From the NCBI RefSeq assembly GCF_050563535.1, contig NZ_JBNXUO010000021.1, positions 19,234-83,233 on the forward strand: 64,000 nt of DNA, given 5' to 3'. A model generated the notes under the pieces. The model was not told the origin of the DNA and did no database searches. It saw only the letters and a list, made by a program, of their open reading frames with translations. Positions within the stretch are counted from its first letter, which is position 1; every line of letters starts with the position of its first letter. The DNA comes from Falsiroseomonas sp050563535 (lineage in GTDB: Bacteria; Pseudomonadota; Alphaproteobacteria; Acetobacterales; Acetobacteraceae). The position numbers and the translations under genes were made by a program. This document shows positions 32,716 to 42,963 of the stretch, piece after piece.

Positions 32716-35700
32716 ATGCAGGACATCGCCCAGCTCGGCTTCTCGATCGACAGCTCTCCGGCGGCCGCGGCCGCGACAGCCCTCGATCGGATGACGACCT
32801 CGGCCGCCGCGGCCACCGCCGGGGCGGCGAGCCTCGCCGAGCGCCACCGGCAGTATGTCCAGCAGCTTGAGCAGACGATCAGCCGGCAGAACGCGCTCAT
32901 CGACAGCATGCAGCGGTCGGGCGGCGCGGCGCAGGCGCTTCAGCAGCGCATCCCCGAACTGTCGGCGAGCATGACCGCCTTCGACCGCGCCGTGCAGTCG
33001 GCCGCGGATGCGGTCGACAACCGCATCACGTCGAGCCTTCGCCAGACCGCCGAACAGATCAAGAACATCGAGGCGAGCTTCGGGGGCGTCGACCTCGCGG
33101 GCTGGACCGACAAGGCGCGCCAGGGATTCGCGTCCCTCTACGGCGAGGCGCAGCGGTTCTACCAGCTTACCGGCACCGCGCCACAGCAGATGCTTCGCTT
33201 CCAGTATGTGACGGAGCGCATCGGTATCGACGCGCGAGAGACCGCGCGCGCGATCGAGAAGCTGTCCGCAGCGATGCAGGCCGTCTCGCGCGACGGGCTC
33301 CAGATCCGCGAGACGCTCGCCCGCTACGGCGTCGTGCCGCAGCAGGACGCGGCCCAGACCGCGATCTCCTTCTCTGATGCGATCATGCGCGCCCGGCCCT
33401 CCCAGCAGCGCACGCGGGACGCGATGGCGGTTTTCGGGACGAACGACCCCGAGGTCCTGAACCGAATCTCGGGCTTCTCGACGGTGCGTCGGTCGGAGGA
33501 TCAGGCAGAGCGATCGAACCGGCTCCGCCGGGAGGCCGACGAGCTGGAGAGCATCAGGCTCCGCACCCAGGCAAACCAGATCCGGGAGCAGGCCGCGGAG
33601 GCGCTGCGGGCGTCCCGCTCGGCCCGAGCCCCAGACATCATCGACCGCATCTTCTCTCGCGAGGGGAGCGACCTCAATCAGCGCGTCCTGAGGCTGGCTG
33701 ACCGACTGAGCGGGAGCAATGCCGAGGTCGGCGGCGAGCTTGACCTCATCGAGGCCCAGCGCCGGGCGCGCAGGCTCTCGAACCAGGCGACCTACGACGC
33801 CTCCGGCGGCGACTATGGCCGCCTTGGTCGAATCGCCTCTTTCTCGTGGTTCACCCGAGGCGTCAACGACATCGCCGTTGACGCTGTGGCCGGCGTGGAC
33901 TCGCTCAGGTCGTGGTTTGGGGCCTATGAACGCCCGCGCACGACCGACGAGGCCGCGGCAGAAAATCGTCGCCGCAACGAGGAATTCCAGCAGCGGCTCC
34001 GCACCTACGAGAGCCAGAACGCTGAATTCCAGCGCCGCGCGGCGGAATCCCTTGCCCCGCCCGCGATGGTGATGGAGCCCCTCTCGATCATGCCGCTCTC
34101 CGGCGCCCCGGTTCGCCCCGGCGCCCCGGCGGCAGCGCTCCCCCAAATCTACACGCCTGAGGAGCGGCGCCGGAAATACAGCGAGGACCTCATCCGCTGG
34201 GAGCGCGAGATGGAGGCCTTCCGGCTCAATCCGAGTGATGAGTTCGTTACCGGGGACGAGTCGGCCATGACGCGCCTCCTGGGCAGGACGGCAATGCGCC
34301 GGCCAGCCCCGCGCCGGCCGGAGCTTGAGGACTACCTCCTCTCCGCGCCCAGGCCGGAGATGAGCGAATCCGAGCGAATCGAGCAGGCCGCCCTCCTGCG
34401 CGACATCGCGCGCGGCGCCGGCATCTCCGTCCCCGCCACCGCCCTTGAGGCGGCGGCGGCCCGCCGAAGCCTCTCCGCCGCGATCCTCTCCCGACCGGCC
34501 GACGAGCTTGGCGGGGCGGTTGGCGGCGAGGCGGCCGACGAGCTTCTGAAGCAGCTCGCCGAATCCCTGCGCATGACCGTCGCCGAGGCGCGGGTGACGG
34601 TCCAGCAGGCCGCTCTCGACATTGAGCGCAGGTCGACCAACCCCACCGGGTTCGCGCGCGACCGGGCGGCCTTCAACTCGACGATCTACAGCCTCCCCGT
34701 GGAGGCGCGCCCGCTTGAGGCCGCGCTGCGCAACTATGGGGAGGCGGCGCTCGGTTCGCCGATGAACGCGCCTCGCCAGGGCACCGCCGCCTACAACGAC
34801 ATCAGGGATCGGCTGCGCGCCGAGAACGACGACGTCCTCTCGCAGTATCGCGACAGGTCGGACGAGGTCGTTCGCGGCGAGGAGCGCATTCGCGAGGCGA
34901 TGCGGTCCGGCCGGGCCGCGACCGAGGAGATGCGCGTCGAGGTCGAAGCCCTCAACGAGGCGCGTCGCCGCGGCATGAGCCCCGAACAGCAGATGGGGTT
35001 TGTCGCCGAGGCCCTGCGGCCCATTCGCGCCCGCCGCGCCTCCGCCATCGAGGCGGCGGAGATTGAGACCGCAGCGAGCGGCATACGCCTCGATAACGAG
35101 CGATTTACCATCCGCGGCCTCACCGAGGTCACGCCGGACACTCTCGCTACTGCACAGATCGACGCGCAGCTTCGCGCCGAGGTCGATCGTCGCTGGCGCG
35201 ATGAGAGGCGCCTCTCCAACACCAGCGTCGTCGCAGGGGAGATGCTTCCCGGAGCCCTTCTTGGGCTCACCCAGAGGGTCGCTGGCGCCCAGGCGGCGGC
35301 CTCGACCGCAGGCGAGGCCATCGGAGCTGCAAGGTCTGGCGACCTCAACGCCCTCCAGGAGGTCCAGGCACAGCTTCGCGCCAACACCGAGACCGCACGC
35401 GAATATGCGATCGCCATGAAAAGCGGGAACGAGGACGCGGTCGCCGAGGTTGAGCGCCTCCGGGCCGCGCTCGCAAGCGCGGATGTGGCCGCGCAGAGGA
35501 CCGCCGAGTCCATGCGGGGCGCCCTCAACGCGCAGGCCTCCTCTTTCCGCTCCGATCTCAACGAGAGCCTCGCCCGCCTCGGCCCGCGCGAGCGCGCCAT
35601 CGCCCAGGGCGCGCTCGGCACCCTTCCAGATGCGGTGTCGCGCATGCCGGAGGGGGAGGAGAGGGGGCGCGCCGTCGATGCGTGGCGCACCGGCCGCGGT

Positions 35701-38700
35701 TTCCGGAGCGCGAACGGCAGCGTCGAATTCACGCCCGAGATGTCGGGCGCCGCCGTTCGGCAGGCAGAGACGGGGCTCAACCTCTCGCTCGTCGATGTCT
35801 ACGGGCAGATGGGCGCGCAGAGCAGCGCCATCCAGAACGCCATCGGCATCATGCGCCGCGGCGGATCCCTCTTCGAGGCCCAGCTTGCGATGTCGCAGTC
35901 CGGCTACGGCATCACGGCCGGCGCCGCCAACGCCGCGGCGCGGACCCAGCTTCTTGGGCAGGCGCAGATCTCGGCATTCCAGAATCTCGCCGGGCAGAGG
36001 GCGTCCCTCGCCCAGGCGGATGCGATCGGCGCCCTTCCCGTCAACGCCACCGGCCTTGAGCAGCAGCTCGCCGCCCTCAATGCGACGCTTGCCGAGATGC
36101 TGCGCAATGCGCCGCCGGAGGCGCGCCCCGTCATCAGGGACGCCTCGCTTGCCCAGGGGCAGATCATCATCCAGTCGCGCATCAACGGCCTCAGGGCCGG
36201 GCGGCAGGCGCAGAGCGACAGCATCTCCGACATGGAGGCCGAGATCGGGCTTGGCGCCCTGGCGAGCGACAGGACCGTCAGCCGGACGCTCTCCGCGCGC
36301 CGCATCGAGCGGGAATACGGGCGGTCCATCCAGGAGGCCGATCGGGCGAGGGAGATCGCAACGACCGATGAGGGGCGCGCTCGCGCCGACGCCCTCGCCT
36401 CCGAGGCCGAGCAGACGCGACAGGCGGGCATGCGGGGGCTCGACCTCTCCGACCAGATCCAGCAGATGCGGGAGTATCGCGAGGCGGGCGCCTCCGCGTC
36501 GCGCGTCATCGCGGACGGCTTCCGGGCGGCTGCGCTGGAGGGGCGAAGCTTCGGGGACGTGGTGAAGTATGTCGGCGGCAGCCTTGCCGCCATTGCTGGC
36601 CGGGTGTTCCTGGAGCGGCCGATCGAGCGCGCCCTCACCAACTTTGTCGGCGGCGGCCTCTCGATCCCGTCGATCTCGACGGGCGCAGGCGCGGCGCCAC
36701 GAGCGGCCGCCGGCACCCCCGCGATCCCCGGCGCGGCCGCGACCCCCGGCGCGTCAGCCCCCAGCGCGGGCGGCATCGACACGATGTCGCTCGTCCGCCT
36801 GCGCGGGCTCGTCTCGTCGAACGGGAGCAATCTGACCACCGGAATAGGCCCGATCGACAGCGGCATCGCTTCGGTCAACGGGTTCCTCCAGACGCCGCTC
36901 TTCGATCGGCGATCGATCACGGGGCTCTTCAGCTCCGAGCCGCCGCCCGTCTTCGGTGCAGACTCGGTCACCGACCCGACCGCCTTCATCAACAACAACA
37001 GCTTCACGGTGGGCGACGCGGTATCTGGCCTTGGGTATGCCTATGGCGCCTATAGCGGCTTCCAGAGGGGCGGCACGGGAGGGACGATCCAGGGCGTCGG
37101 CAATGTCGCGGCGCTGGCGATGCTCGCAACGCCCGCAGCCCCTCTGGCGCCGTTCGTTGCCATGGGCTCCTCCCTTCTCGGGAGCGCGTTCGGCGACGAT
37201 CAAGGCTTCAAGGGCGGCGATGCCCTCTACCAGGTTGGCGCCGATGGCCGCCTCTCGCTTGATCGGCAGGTCGGCAAGAACTTCAATGAAAACCTCGGCG
37301 ACGGATACGCGCCCCAGATTCGGCAGTTCAACAAGTTCCTCCGTAACTCCGATCTTCGCTTCAATGATTGGGTGAAGGATCTCGACTATGCGGTCGCCCT
37401 TGGTGGCGGCGAGAGCGACAAGCCGAAGAGTCTCCAGGCTGCCCTGGAGGGTATGGGCGCGAGCTTCACGAGCGACAACGCGAATGTCGCCAAGGCGATC
37501 GCCGGACGGACGAGCTTCGAGGAGATCAACGAGATCTCGCAGTGGATCACCGGCATCTACGAGCCGATGGCCCGCTCCGCAGATGGCGCCGCGACCTTCG
37601 CCGCCTCCATCGAGGCGCTCGCGAAGTCCTTCGACAAGGTCATCCGCGAGGCCGGAGATTACGGCCTTCAGACCGAGACGATCTTCGTCGCGAAGCAGGA
37701 GGCCCTCGACAAGGCCTACGAGAACCGCTTCAGGTCGGTCCAGGACAACGACGCCGCCCTTCTGGCTAGGGCTGCCGCGGCGGGCGGCAACCAGTCCGAA
37801 ATCCTTCGCGAACGGCGCAGCGCGATGGAGATCAGCGCATCCCGCCAGCGGGCCGACATCGACGACTTCCTGCGCCAGAACGGGGTCACCGGCGAGTGGG
37901 CGGACGGCATCCGCGCCAGGCTTGAGGCGACGCTTGCGAAGGAGGCCTCGGCGATGTCGAGGCAGGAGGAGGACCTTCGCTACACCCAGCGCGAGACCCT
38001 CAGCGGTCTCCGCATCCGAAGGGGGGCGGCGAGCGCCAACCTTACGGACTGGTCCGGGGATGACCTCGGCCAGTCCCTCTGGTCCTTCGATGCGAAGGCC
38101 TGGCAGGAGATCCAGACCACGCAGAAATCGCTTCAGGCGCTCGGGATGACGAGCGCCGAGGTGGCGGAGGCAATCAACCTCCTGAACCAGGCACATATCG
38201 ACGAGAGGGCGGCGATCGAGAAGGCTTACAACGAGCGCAGGCGGCAGATCTCCGAGGGTCTCGATGACCGCCTCTACGCCACCCAGAATGACGGATCGAC
38301 GCTGGAAGAGCGCATGGCGGCCTTTGATCGCCGCGCCGCGAAGGAGCGCGTCGAGGCCGCCAAGGACGGCATGACCGACCTTGTGCAGCTTGAGCGCGTC
38401 CTTGCCGCGGAGCGCGCCAAGGTCCTCTCCGACGAGATGAAGGCCGTCGGCGGCAACATCCGTCAGTATATCGACCAGATCCGGACGAACCCTCGCTATG
38501 CGGGGACCTACTCGGAGCAGTTCACGGCGGCGCAGGAGCAGTTCGGGAGGGACTTGACCCTTGCGCGCGGCGGCGACCGTGACGCGCTTGGGCGCATCAC
38601 TCAGTCCGCCGACACCCTTCTTGGTGCCGGCCGCAACATGTTCGCCAGCGGCCTGGAGTTCCAGGCCCTGAAGGAGTTCGTGGCGTCGAGCCTGGAGAAC

Positions 38701-40029
38701 CTCCAGTCCACCAAGAGCTACGACCAGCTCATCCTGGAGGAACTCCAGAAGCTCGGCGGCGTGGTCGATGTGAAGGTCGATCTCTCCGTCGTGCGGGTGG
38801 TCAGCGAGGTCCTGAACGCACTTCCGGTCGAGGATCGCAATCAACTCATCCAGACCCAGACCGTGCTTCGAACGGTCGAGGAGAGGCTTGGCCGCAAGCT
38901 CACCGCCGCCGAGCAGAACGAGCTGATCCAGGGCGCTGTTGTCGAGCGCAGCATCTCCCAGGCGCTCGGTCGAGACCTCACCGCTGCCGAGCGGGCCGCC
39001 CTGCTTGAGTCCGACGTCATCGACAGGATGATTCGCCAGGAGTTGGCTGGCGACCTTACCCAGGCCGAGCGCGATCGTCTCGTCCAGTCGGACCTCGTCA
39101 TCCGCAGCATCGAGCAGCAGATGGGTCGCGACCTGACGGACGCCGAGAAGGCGGACCTCATCAAGTCCGCCACGGTCAACCGGATCGTCTCCCAGCAGCT
39201 CGGCGCCGACCTTACGGCCGAACAGCGCGCTGGCCTCCTTCAGGCCGCGTCCGTCATCCGCAGCATTGAGCAGAGGATCGGCACCGACCTGTCGCTTGAG
39301 GACCGCGCCCGGATCTTCCTGCCGGGCGGAGTGACGAGAACGATCTCCCAGCAGGCCGCGGCGCCGACCGGGGCTCCCGTCGTCACGGGCGGCACGGTGG
39401 TGCGGGACGTCACCCAGAACATCGAGACGACCGAGACGGTCCAGATCAGCCGCTCGATCGACGACAAGCTCTCCGGCCTCATGACGACGATCGCGTCGAA
39501 CACCACGTCCCTCTACGACGTGACGCAGAACGTCGTGGCCTGGCGCCTTGACCGCATCAACGATGGCATCCAGCAGATCGTCGAGGCCGCCGTCTCCGGC
39601 GACGCCGGCCTCGTGGTCCGCACGCGTGACTGGACCCACAACGCGCCCGGTTGGGGGAATGTGAGGTTTGCCACCGGCGGCGTTGTCGTTGGCCCCACCG
39701 ATCTCATCTTCCCGGATGGCACCCGTGGCCAGATGGGCGAGGCGGGCGAGGAGGGCATCTTCCCTCTTGAGCGCGGCAGCGATGGCCGCCTCGGCATCAA
39801 GGCGATCATGCCGAAACCTCCGCGGCAAGAGGCGGTTGACATCCTTCCTCTCCTTGAGGAAATCCGTTCCTTGCGCCAGGAGGTTTCAGCCCTTCGGGCG
39901 GCGTCCGGTCGCGACGGGCGACGGACGGCGGATGCCGCGGAGAGAACCGCGCAGGCGACGGAGACGATGGTGACGACGAAGACCTCCCTTCGCCCGCAGG
40001 TTCCGGTTGGCGAGAGGATCGTCGCCTGA
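32716..40029 (+). CDS. Tail tape measure protein (2,437 aa)
   Basis: Sets tail length and takes part in DNA ejection. ATG 32716 was chosen because AGAGGGA lies 6 nt upstream; 32710 is an alternative. The protein is mainly coiled coil (about 30-1,250), has hydrophobic glycine-rich segments (about 1,435-1,500; VAALAMLATPAAPLAPFVAMG), then more coiled coil. Residues 2,044-2,199 are six exact 26-residue repeats. The end has the GGVVVGPTDLIFPDG and GEAGEEGIFPLERG segments common in tape measures. Size predicts a very long tail. Confidence 0.92.
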   Translation: MQDIAQLGFSIDSSPAAAAATALDRMTTSAAAATAGAASLAERHRQYVQQLEQTISRQNALIDSMQRSGGAAQALQQRIPELSASMTAFDRAVQSAADAVDNRITSSLRQTAEQIKNIEASFGGVDLAGWTDKARQGFASLYGEAQRFYQLTGTAPQQMLRFQYVTERIGIDARETARAIEKLSAAMQAVSRDGLQIRETLARYGVVPQQDAAQTAISFSDAIMRARPSQQRTRDAMAVFGTNDPEVLNRISGFSTVRRSEDQAERSNRLRREADELESIRLRTQANQIREQAAEALRASRSARAPDIIDRIFSREGSDLNQRVLRLADRLSGSNAEVGGELDLIEAQRRARRLSNQATYDASGGDYGRLGRIASFSWFTRGVNDIAVDAVAGVDSLRSWFGAYERPRTTDEAAAENRRRNEEFQQRLRTYESQNAEFQRRAAESLAPPAMVMEPLSIMPLSGAPVRPGAPAAALPQIYTPEERRRKYSEDLIRWEREMEAFRLNPSDEFVTGDESAMTRLLGRTAMRRPAPRRPELEDYLLSAPRPEMSESERIEQAALLRDIARGAGISVPATALEAAAARRSLSAAILSRPADELGGAVGGEAADELLKQLAESLRMTVAEARVTVQQAALDIERRSTNPTGFARDRAAFNSTIYSLPVEARPLEAALRNYGEAALGSPMNAPRQGTAAYNDIRDRLRAENDDVLSQYRDRSDEVVRGEERIREAMRSGRAATEEMRVEVEALNEARRRGMSPEQQMGFVAEALRPIRARRASAIEAAEIETAASGIRLDNERFTIRGLTEVTPDTLATAQIDAQLRAEVDRRWRDERRLSNTSVVAGEMLPGALLGLTQRVAGAQAAASTAGEAIGAARSGDLNALQEVQAQLRANTETAREYAIAMKSGNEDAVAEVERLRAALASADVAAQRTAESMRGALNAQASSFRSDLNESLARLGPRERAIAQGALGTLPDAVSRMPEGEERGRAVDAWRTGRGFRSANGSVEFTPEMSGAAVRQAETGLNLSLVDVYGQMGAQSSAIQNAIGIMRRGGSLFEAQLAMSQSGYGITAGAANAAARTQLLGQAQISAFQNLAGQRASLAQADAIGALPVNATGLEQQLAALNATLAEMLRNAPPEARPVIRDASLAQGQIIIQSRINGLRAGRQAQSDSISDMEAEIGLGALASDRTVSRTLSARRIEREYGRSIQEADRAREIATTDEGRARADALASEAEQTRQAGMRGLDLSDQIQQMREYREAGASASRVIADGFRAAALEGRSFGDVVKYVGGSLAAIAGRVFLERPIERALTNFVGGGLSIPSISTGAGAAPRAAAGTPAIPGAAATPGASAPSAGGIDTMSLVRLRGLVSSNGSNLTTGIGPIDSGIASVNGFLQTPLFDRRSITGLFSSEPPPVFGADSVTDPTAFINNNSFTVGDAVSGLGYAYGAYSGFQRGGTGGTIQGVGNVAALAMLATPAAPLAPFVAMGSSLLGSAFGDDQGFKGGDALYQVGADGRLSLDRQVGKNFNENLGDGYAPQIRQFNKFLRNSDLRFNDWVKDLDYAVALGGGESDKPKSLQAALEGMGASFTSDNANVAKAIAGRTSFEEINEISQWITGIYEPMARSADGAATFAASIEALAKSFDKVIREAGDYGLQTETIFVAKQEALDKAYENRFRSVQDNDAALLARAAAAGGNQSEILRERRSAMEISASRQRADIDDFLRQNGVTGEWADGIRARLEATLAKEASAMSRQEEDLRYTQRETLSGLRIRRGAASANLTDWSGDDLGQSLWSFDAKAWQEIQTTQKSLQALGMTSAEVAEAINLLNQAHIDERAAIEKAYNERRRQISEGLDDRLYATQNDGSTLEERMAAFDRRAAKERVEAAKDGMTDLVQLERVLAAERAKVLSDEMKAVGGNIRQYIDQIRTNPRYAGTYSEQFTAAQEQFGRDLTLARGGDRDALGRITQSADTLLGAGRNMFASGLEFQALKEFVASSLENLQSTKSYDQLILEELQKLGGVVDVKVDLSVVRVVSEVLNALPVEDRNQLIQTQTVLRTVEERLGRKLTAAEQNELIQGAVVERSISQALGRDLTAAERAALLESDVIDRMIRQELAGDLTQAERDRLVQSDLVIRSIEQQMGRDLTDAEKADLIKSATVNRIVSQQLGADLTAEQRAGLLQAASVIRSIEQRIGTDLSLEDRARIFLPGGVTRTISQQAAAPTGAPVVTGGTVVRDVTQNIETTETVQISRSIDDKLSGLMTTIASNTTSLYDVTQNVVAWRLDRINDGIQQIVEAAVSGDAGLVVRTRDWTHNAPGWGNVRFATGGVVVGPTDLIFPDGTRGQMGEAGEEGIFPLERGSDGRLGIKAIMPKPPRQEAVDILPLLEEIRSLRQEVSALRAASGRDGRRTADAAERTAQATETMVTTKTSLRPQVPVGERIVA
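38845..39312 (+). repeat. Six tandem 78-bp (26-aa) repeats in the tape measure gene
   Basis: Consensus of each unit: L(I/L/V)Q..V.R.I.Q.LG.DLT.AER, exactly 26 residues with no gaps, coding for a helix-turn-helix-like unit. The units differ in DNA sequence, so they are old duplications kept by selection on the protein. Confidence 0.85.
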
Positions 40030-41546
40030 TGCCGTGGATCGTTCGAGCGACCCCATACGATCCGCTCATTCCAGGAGAGACGTCGCTCTATTTCTCTGAC
40101 ATCGGGCTCATGACGAGGCCGACCGATGCGGTGCCGGACACCTATTACGAGAAGCGCCTCAACGCCCCATTTCAGGTTCGAACCGCGCTCTACTCCGGGA
40201 GCTATATCGGCGGTCGGAGCGACGCCTCCTTCGGCAGCATCAGACTTGCGAACAACGATGGGGGGCTGGACCATCTCGCGAATTACGATTGGGATGGCCG
40301 CCTCATAGAGGTCTCCTGGACGCCGACGCCGAACCCGGTCCTTCCCGATTTCTCGGTCGTCTTTTCCGGAACCGCAGAACGCCTCGTCCTTGGGGATACC
40401 ATCGAGATCGAACTGCGCGACCTCCAGGTCTTGCTCGACAAGCCCTACCAGATCGCCAAGTATCTCGGGACCGGATCAGCAGAGGATGGCGGTCAGGAGG
40501 GGCCGCCCTCCTACAAGGACCGACGCAAGCCGCGGCTCGTTGGCGTCTGCCGGAATTTCCAGCCGGTCCCCATTCACTTCAAGAAGTTCATTTTTCAATA
40601 CAACAACGGCCCCGTCGGGAGCGTCCTCGCCGTCCGTGACGGCGGCTACGCCCTCACCGCCGGCGCCGATCACCCGAACTACGCGGCGCTTCTTGCGGCG
40701 ACGGTCGATGCGGGAACCTACGCAACCTGTCGCGCCGAGGGACTCATCCGCATCGGCACGGCGCCGGGCGTGCTGACGATGGACGCCGAGGGTGCGGCTC
40801 CCTCCGGATACGCCCTGCTGCGCTTTGCCGACATTGCGCAGTGGGTCATCGACACCGACACCGACATCTCGGCTGGCGATTTTGCGGCTGGCGCGATCGC
40901 CTCGATGAACGCGCTCTGCCCGCAGGTTGTCGGCTACTGGTTCGACGGATCGGGGGGCGAGAACGTGAGGGGCGTCATTGACTTCCTCGCGCAGAGCATA
41001 GGCGCCTATTACGGCTTCAACGACAGCCGCAAGATCGTCTTTGGGCGCCTCGATGCACCAACGGGCACCGCGGCGTTCTCCTTCACCGATGCCGACTTCC
41101 TCTCCCTCCGCCCGCTGCCGGTGGCGCGTCGGCTGAAGAGCCAGAACATCAAGTTCCGGCGCCACTGGCGTCCTCTGTCGGACTCGGAGGTCGTCGGCAC
41201 GATCACGGGGGCGGCAAAGACCGACTTTACCCGCCAGTGGCGCGAGGTCACGCGGACGGATGCCGCCACGGCGGCAGCCTCCCTGCTTGCTCGCGAGGAG
41301 AAGATGGAGAGCGCGCTTGACGCAGAGGCGGACGCCATCGCGGAGGCCGATCGCAGAATTGCGTTGTTTGGTCCGCGTCGGCGCGCCTTCGCTGGCACGG
41401 TCCCCTTCACGCCTGGCCTGACGGCCGGGGTCGAGGTTCGCCTTCAATCGTCTCGCCACGGGCTTTCCGACGGCAGCAACTTCATCGTCGTCATGGCGGA
41501 CCGCGATTCGGTCACGGAAACGCACGACATCGAGGTGTGGGGATGA
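40029..41546 (+). CDS. Distal tail/baseplate protein (505 aa)
   Basis: Starts at the tape measure stop. Beta-rich N-terminus (FQVRTALYSGSYIGGRSDASFG, FSVVFSGTAERLVLGDTIEIEL) typical of distal tail ring proteins. A middle helical part and a C-terminal VPFTPGLTAGVEVRL lead to HDIEVWG. Position right after the tape measure fits the tail tip. No exact family named. Confidence 0.65.
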   Translation: MPWIVRATPYDPLIPGETSLYFSDIGLMTRPTDAVPDTYYEKRLNAPFQVRTALYSGSYIGGRSDASFGSIRLANNDGGLDHLANYDWDGRLIEVSWTPTPNPVLPDFSVVFSGTAERLVLGDTIEIELRDLQVLLDKPYQIAKYLGTGSAEDGGQEGPPSYKDRRKPRLVGVCRNFQPVPIHFKKFIFQYNNGPVGSVLAVRDGGYALTAGADHPNYAALLAATVDAGTYATCRAEGLIRIGTAPGVLTMDAEGAAPSGYALLRFADIAQWVIDTDTDISAGDFAAGAIASMNALCPQVVGYWFDGSGGENVRGVIDFLAQSIGAYYGFNDSRKIVFGRLDAPTGTAAFSFTDADFLSLRPLPVARRLKSQNIKFRRHWRPLSDSEVVGTITGAAKTDFTRQWREVTRTDAATAAASLLAREEKMESALDAEADAIAEADRRIALFGPRRRAFAGTVPFTPGLTAGVEVRLQSSRHGLSDGSNFIVVMADRDSVTETHDIEVWG

Positions 41547-42406
41547 GCCGAAACGTCCACATCCTGATCAACAAGGCGAGCGACGGATCGTCCCTATCGG
41601 GCGGGTCCTGGCGCGCCTCGGCGCCGCTCTCGAACATCCAGACGCAGGACGTCAGCCGGGTCGCACGCTCGACCGATGCATCCGCCGCCAGCACGATGTT
41701 CGTCGCTGATGGCGGCTCATCCCCGCGCCGCTCTTGGTCGATGTTCGTCCTCATCAACCACTCCATCAGCGTATCCGGACGATGGAGAGTGGTCTGCACC
41801 AACGATGCGGCCGACACCCCGGAGAGCCGCATCTACGACAGCGGACTGGTCGATGTCTGGGAGGCCAGCGTTGGCTTCGGCACCCAGCCATGGGGCGTCT
41901 TTCCATGGAACGGCATCGACCAGGCGAGCTATCCGACCTACCCCATTGCGCTGCATCTCGCGCCCGCTTCCGTTCGTGCTCGATATGTATTCATATACAT
42001 TGAAGACCCCGACAATCCTGACGGATACATCGATATTGGCCGCTTCGTGGCGGGTGATGCGATGTCTCCGGCCACGAACATCTCCTACGGGTTCAATGTT
42101 CGATATGTCGATCCGAGCGAGGTCGTGAGAACACTCGGCGGACGCCGCATCGTTCGCGCCCTTCCCTCATACCGGGTTGCGGAGATGGAGTTCGGCTTCC
42201 TCTCGAAGGACGAGGCAATGGGCCAGATCTTCGAGTGGCAGAAGGCCGGCAAGGGAAGCGACGTGTTTTTCGTCAAGGATCCCGACGAGACCGCAGAGAA
42301 GCGGGCTCGCACCATGATCTATGGCGCCCTCACCGACATCCAGCCGATCCGCGAGGTCATGCTCGATCTCTATTCATTCGGCGCCGCCATCGAGGAGCTG
42401 ATCTGA
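41543..42406 (+). CDS. Minor tail/tail-tip protein (287 aa)
   Basis: ATG overlaps the previous stop. A beta-sandwich-like region (VHILINKASDGSSLSGGSW, IDIGRFVAGDAM) and an end with FEWQKAGKGSDVFFVKDPDE and YGALTDIQPIREVMLDLYSF. The order after the distal tail protein suggests a tip or hub component. Confidence 0.6.
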   Translation: MSRNVHILINKASDGSSLSGGSWRASAPLSNIQTQDVSRVARSTDASAASTMFVADGGSSPRRSWSMFVLINHSISVSGRWRVVCTNDAADTPESRIYDSGLVDVWEASVGFGTQPWGVFPWNGIDQASYPTYPIALHLAPASVRARYVFIYIEDPDNPDGYIDIGRFVAGDAMSPATNISYGFNVRYVDPSEVVRTLGGRRIVRALPSYRVAEMEFGFLSKDEAMGQIFEWQKAGKGSDVFFVKDPDETAEKRARTMIYGALTDIQPIREVMLDLYSFGAAIEELI

Positions 42407-42963
42407 TGCCGTATCCGGTTTCGATCGGGACGTGGACCTTCACGGCCGCCGACTTCGATGGGTTCAACTACGTTGACTCGTGGGAGGACTACCTCTCCGC
42501 CATCGAGTTTTCGATCGGCCGCGCCGCCGCCGCCGAGGCCGCGGCCTCCGCCGCCTCGGCGTCCCTTGCCTCGGCGATCGCCATCGCCGGGGGCGCTCAG
42601 GGTGTTGGGGCCGATAGGCTCGATCTCCCCCGCAATGCCGACCTCGGCTCTGCGGCATTCGTTGATGCCGACGCCCTGAGAGGGGCGCCCGTCTCAATCC
42701 TGAACACCAGCACCCAGATCTCTCGCGCTGACTTCGGAAGGACGATCCTCTCCACCTCCGGCACACTGACGCACACGCTCCCTGCCGGCGCCGACCTCCC
42801 GTCGCTCTGGTGGGTGAGGATCAAGAACCGCACGGGCGGCAACCTCACCGTCGCGAGGGCGGGCTCCGAGACGATCAGCGGCTCGGCCTCCAACCTCACG
42901 CTCGCCACAGGGTCAAGCGCGATGATCGCGAGGGTCAGCGCAACCGAGTTCGAGGTCCTGTGA
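42406..42963 (+). CDS. Short tail fibre-like protein (185 aa)
   Basis: The first 60 residues end in an Ala-rich coiled coil (RAAAAEAAASAASASLASAI), a fibre trimerisation stalk. The rest, with FGRTILSTSGTLTHTLPAGAD and WWVRIKNRTGGNLTV, is repeated closely at the end of the next gene, showing a shared fibre module. Confidence 0.65.
   Translation: MPYPVSIGTWTFTAADFDGFNYVDSWEDYLSAIEFSIGRAAAAEAAASAASASLASAIAIAGGAQGVGADRLDLPRNADLGSAAFVDADALRGAPVSILNTSTQISRADFGRTILSTSGTLTHTLPAGADLPSLWWVRIKNRTGGNLTVARAGSETISGSASNLTLATGSSAMIARVSATEFEVL

Noticed and set aside
36754..39828. 1,024-codon minus-strand frame opposite the tape measure gene
   Set aside because: Its length follows from codon bias of the real gene; composition shows no domain and the plus-strand gene is certain.
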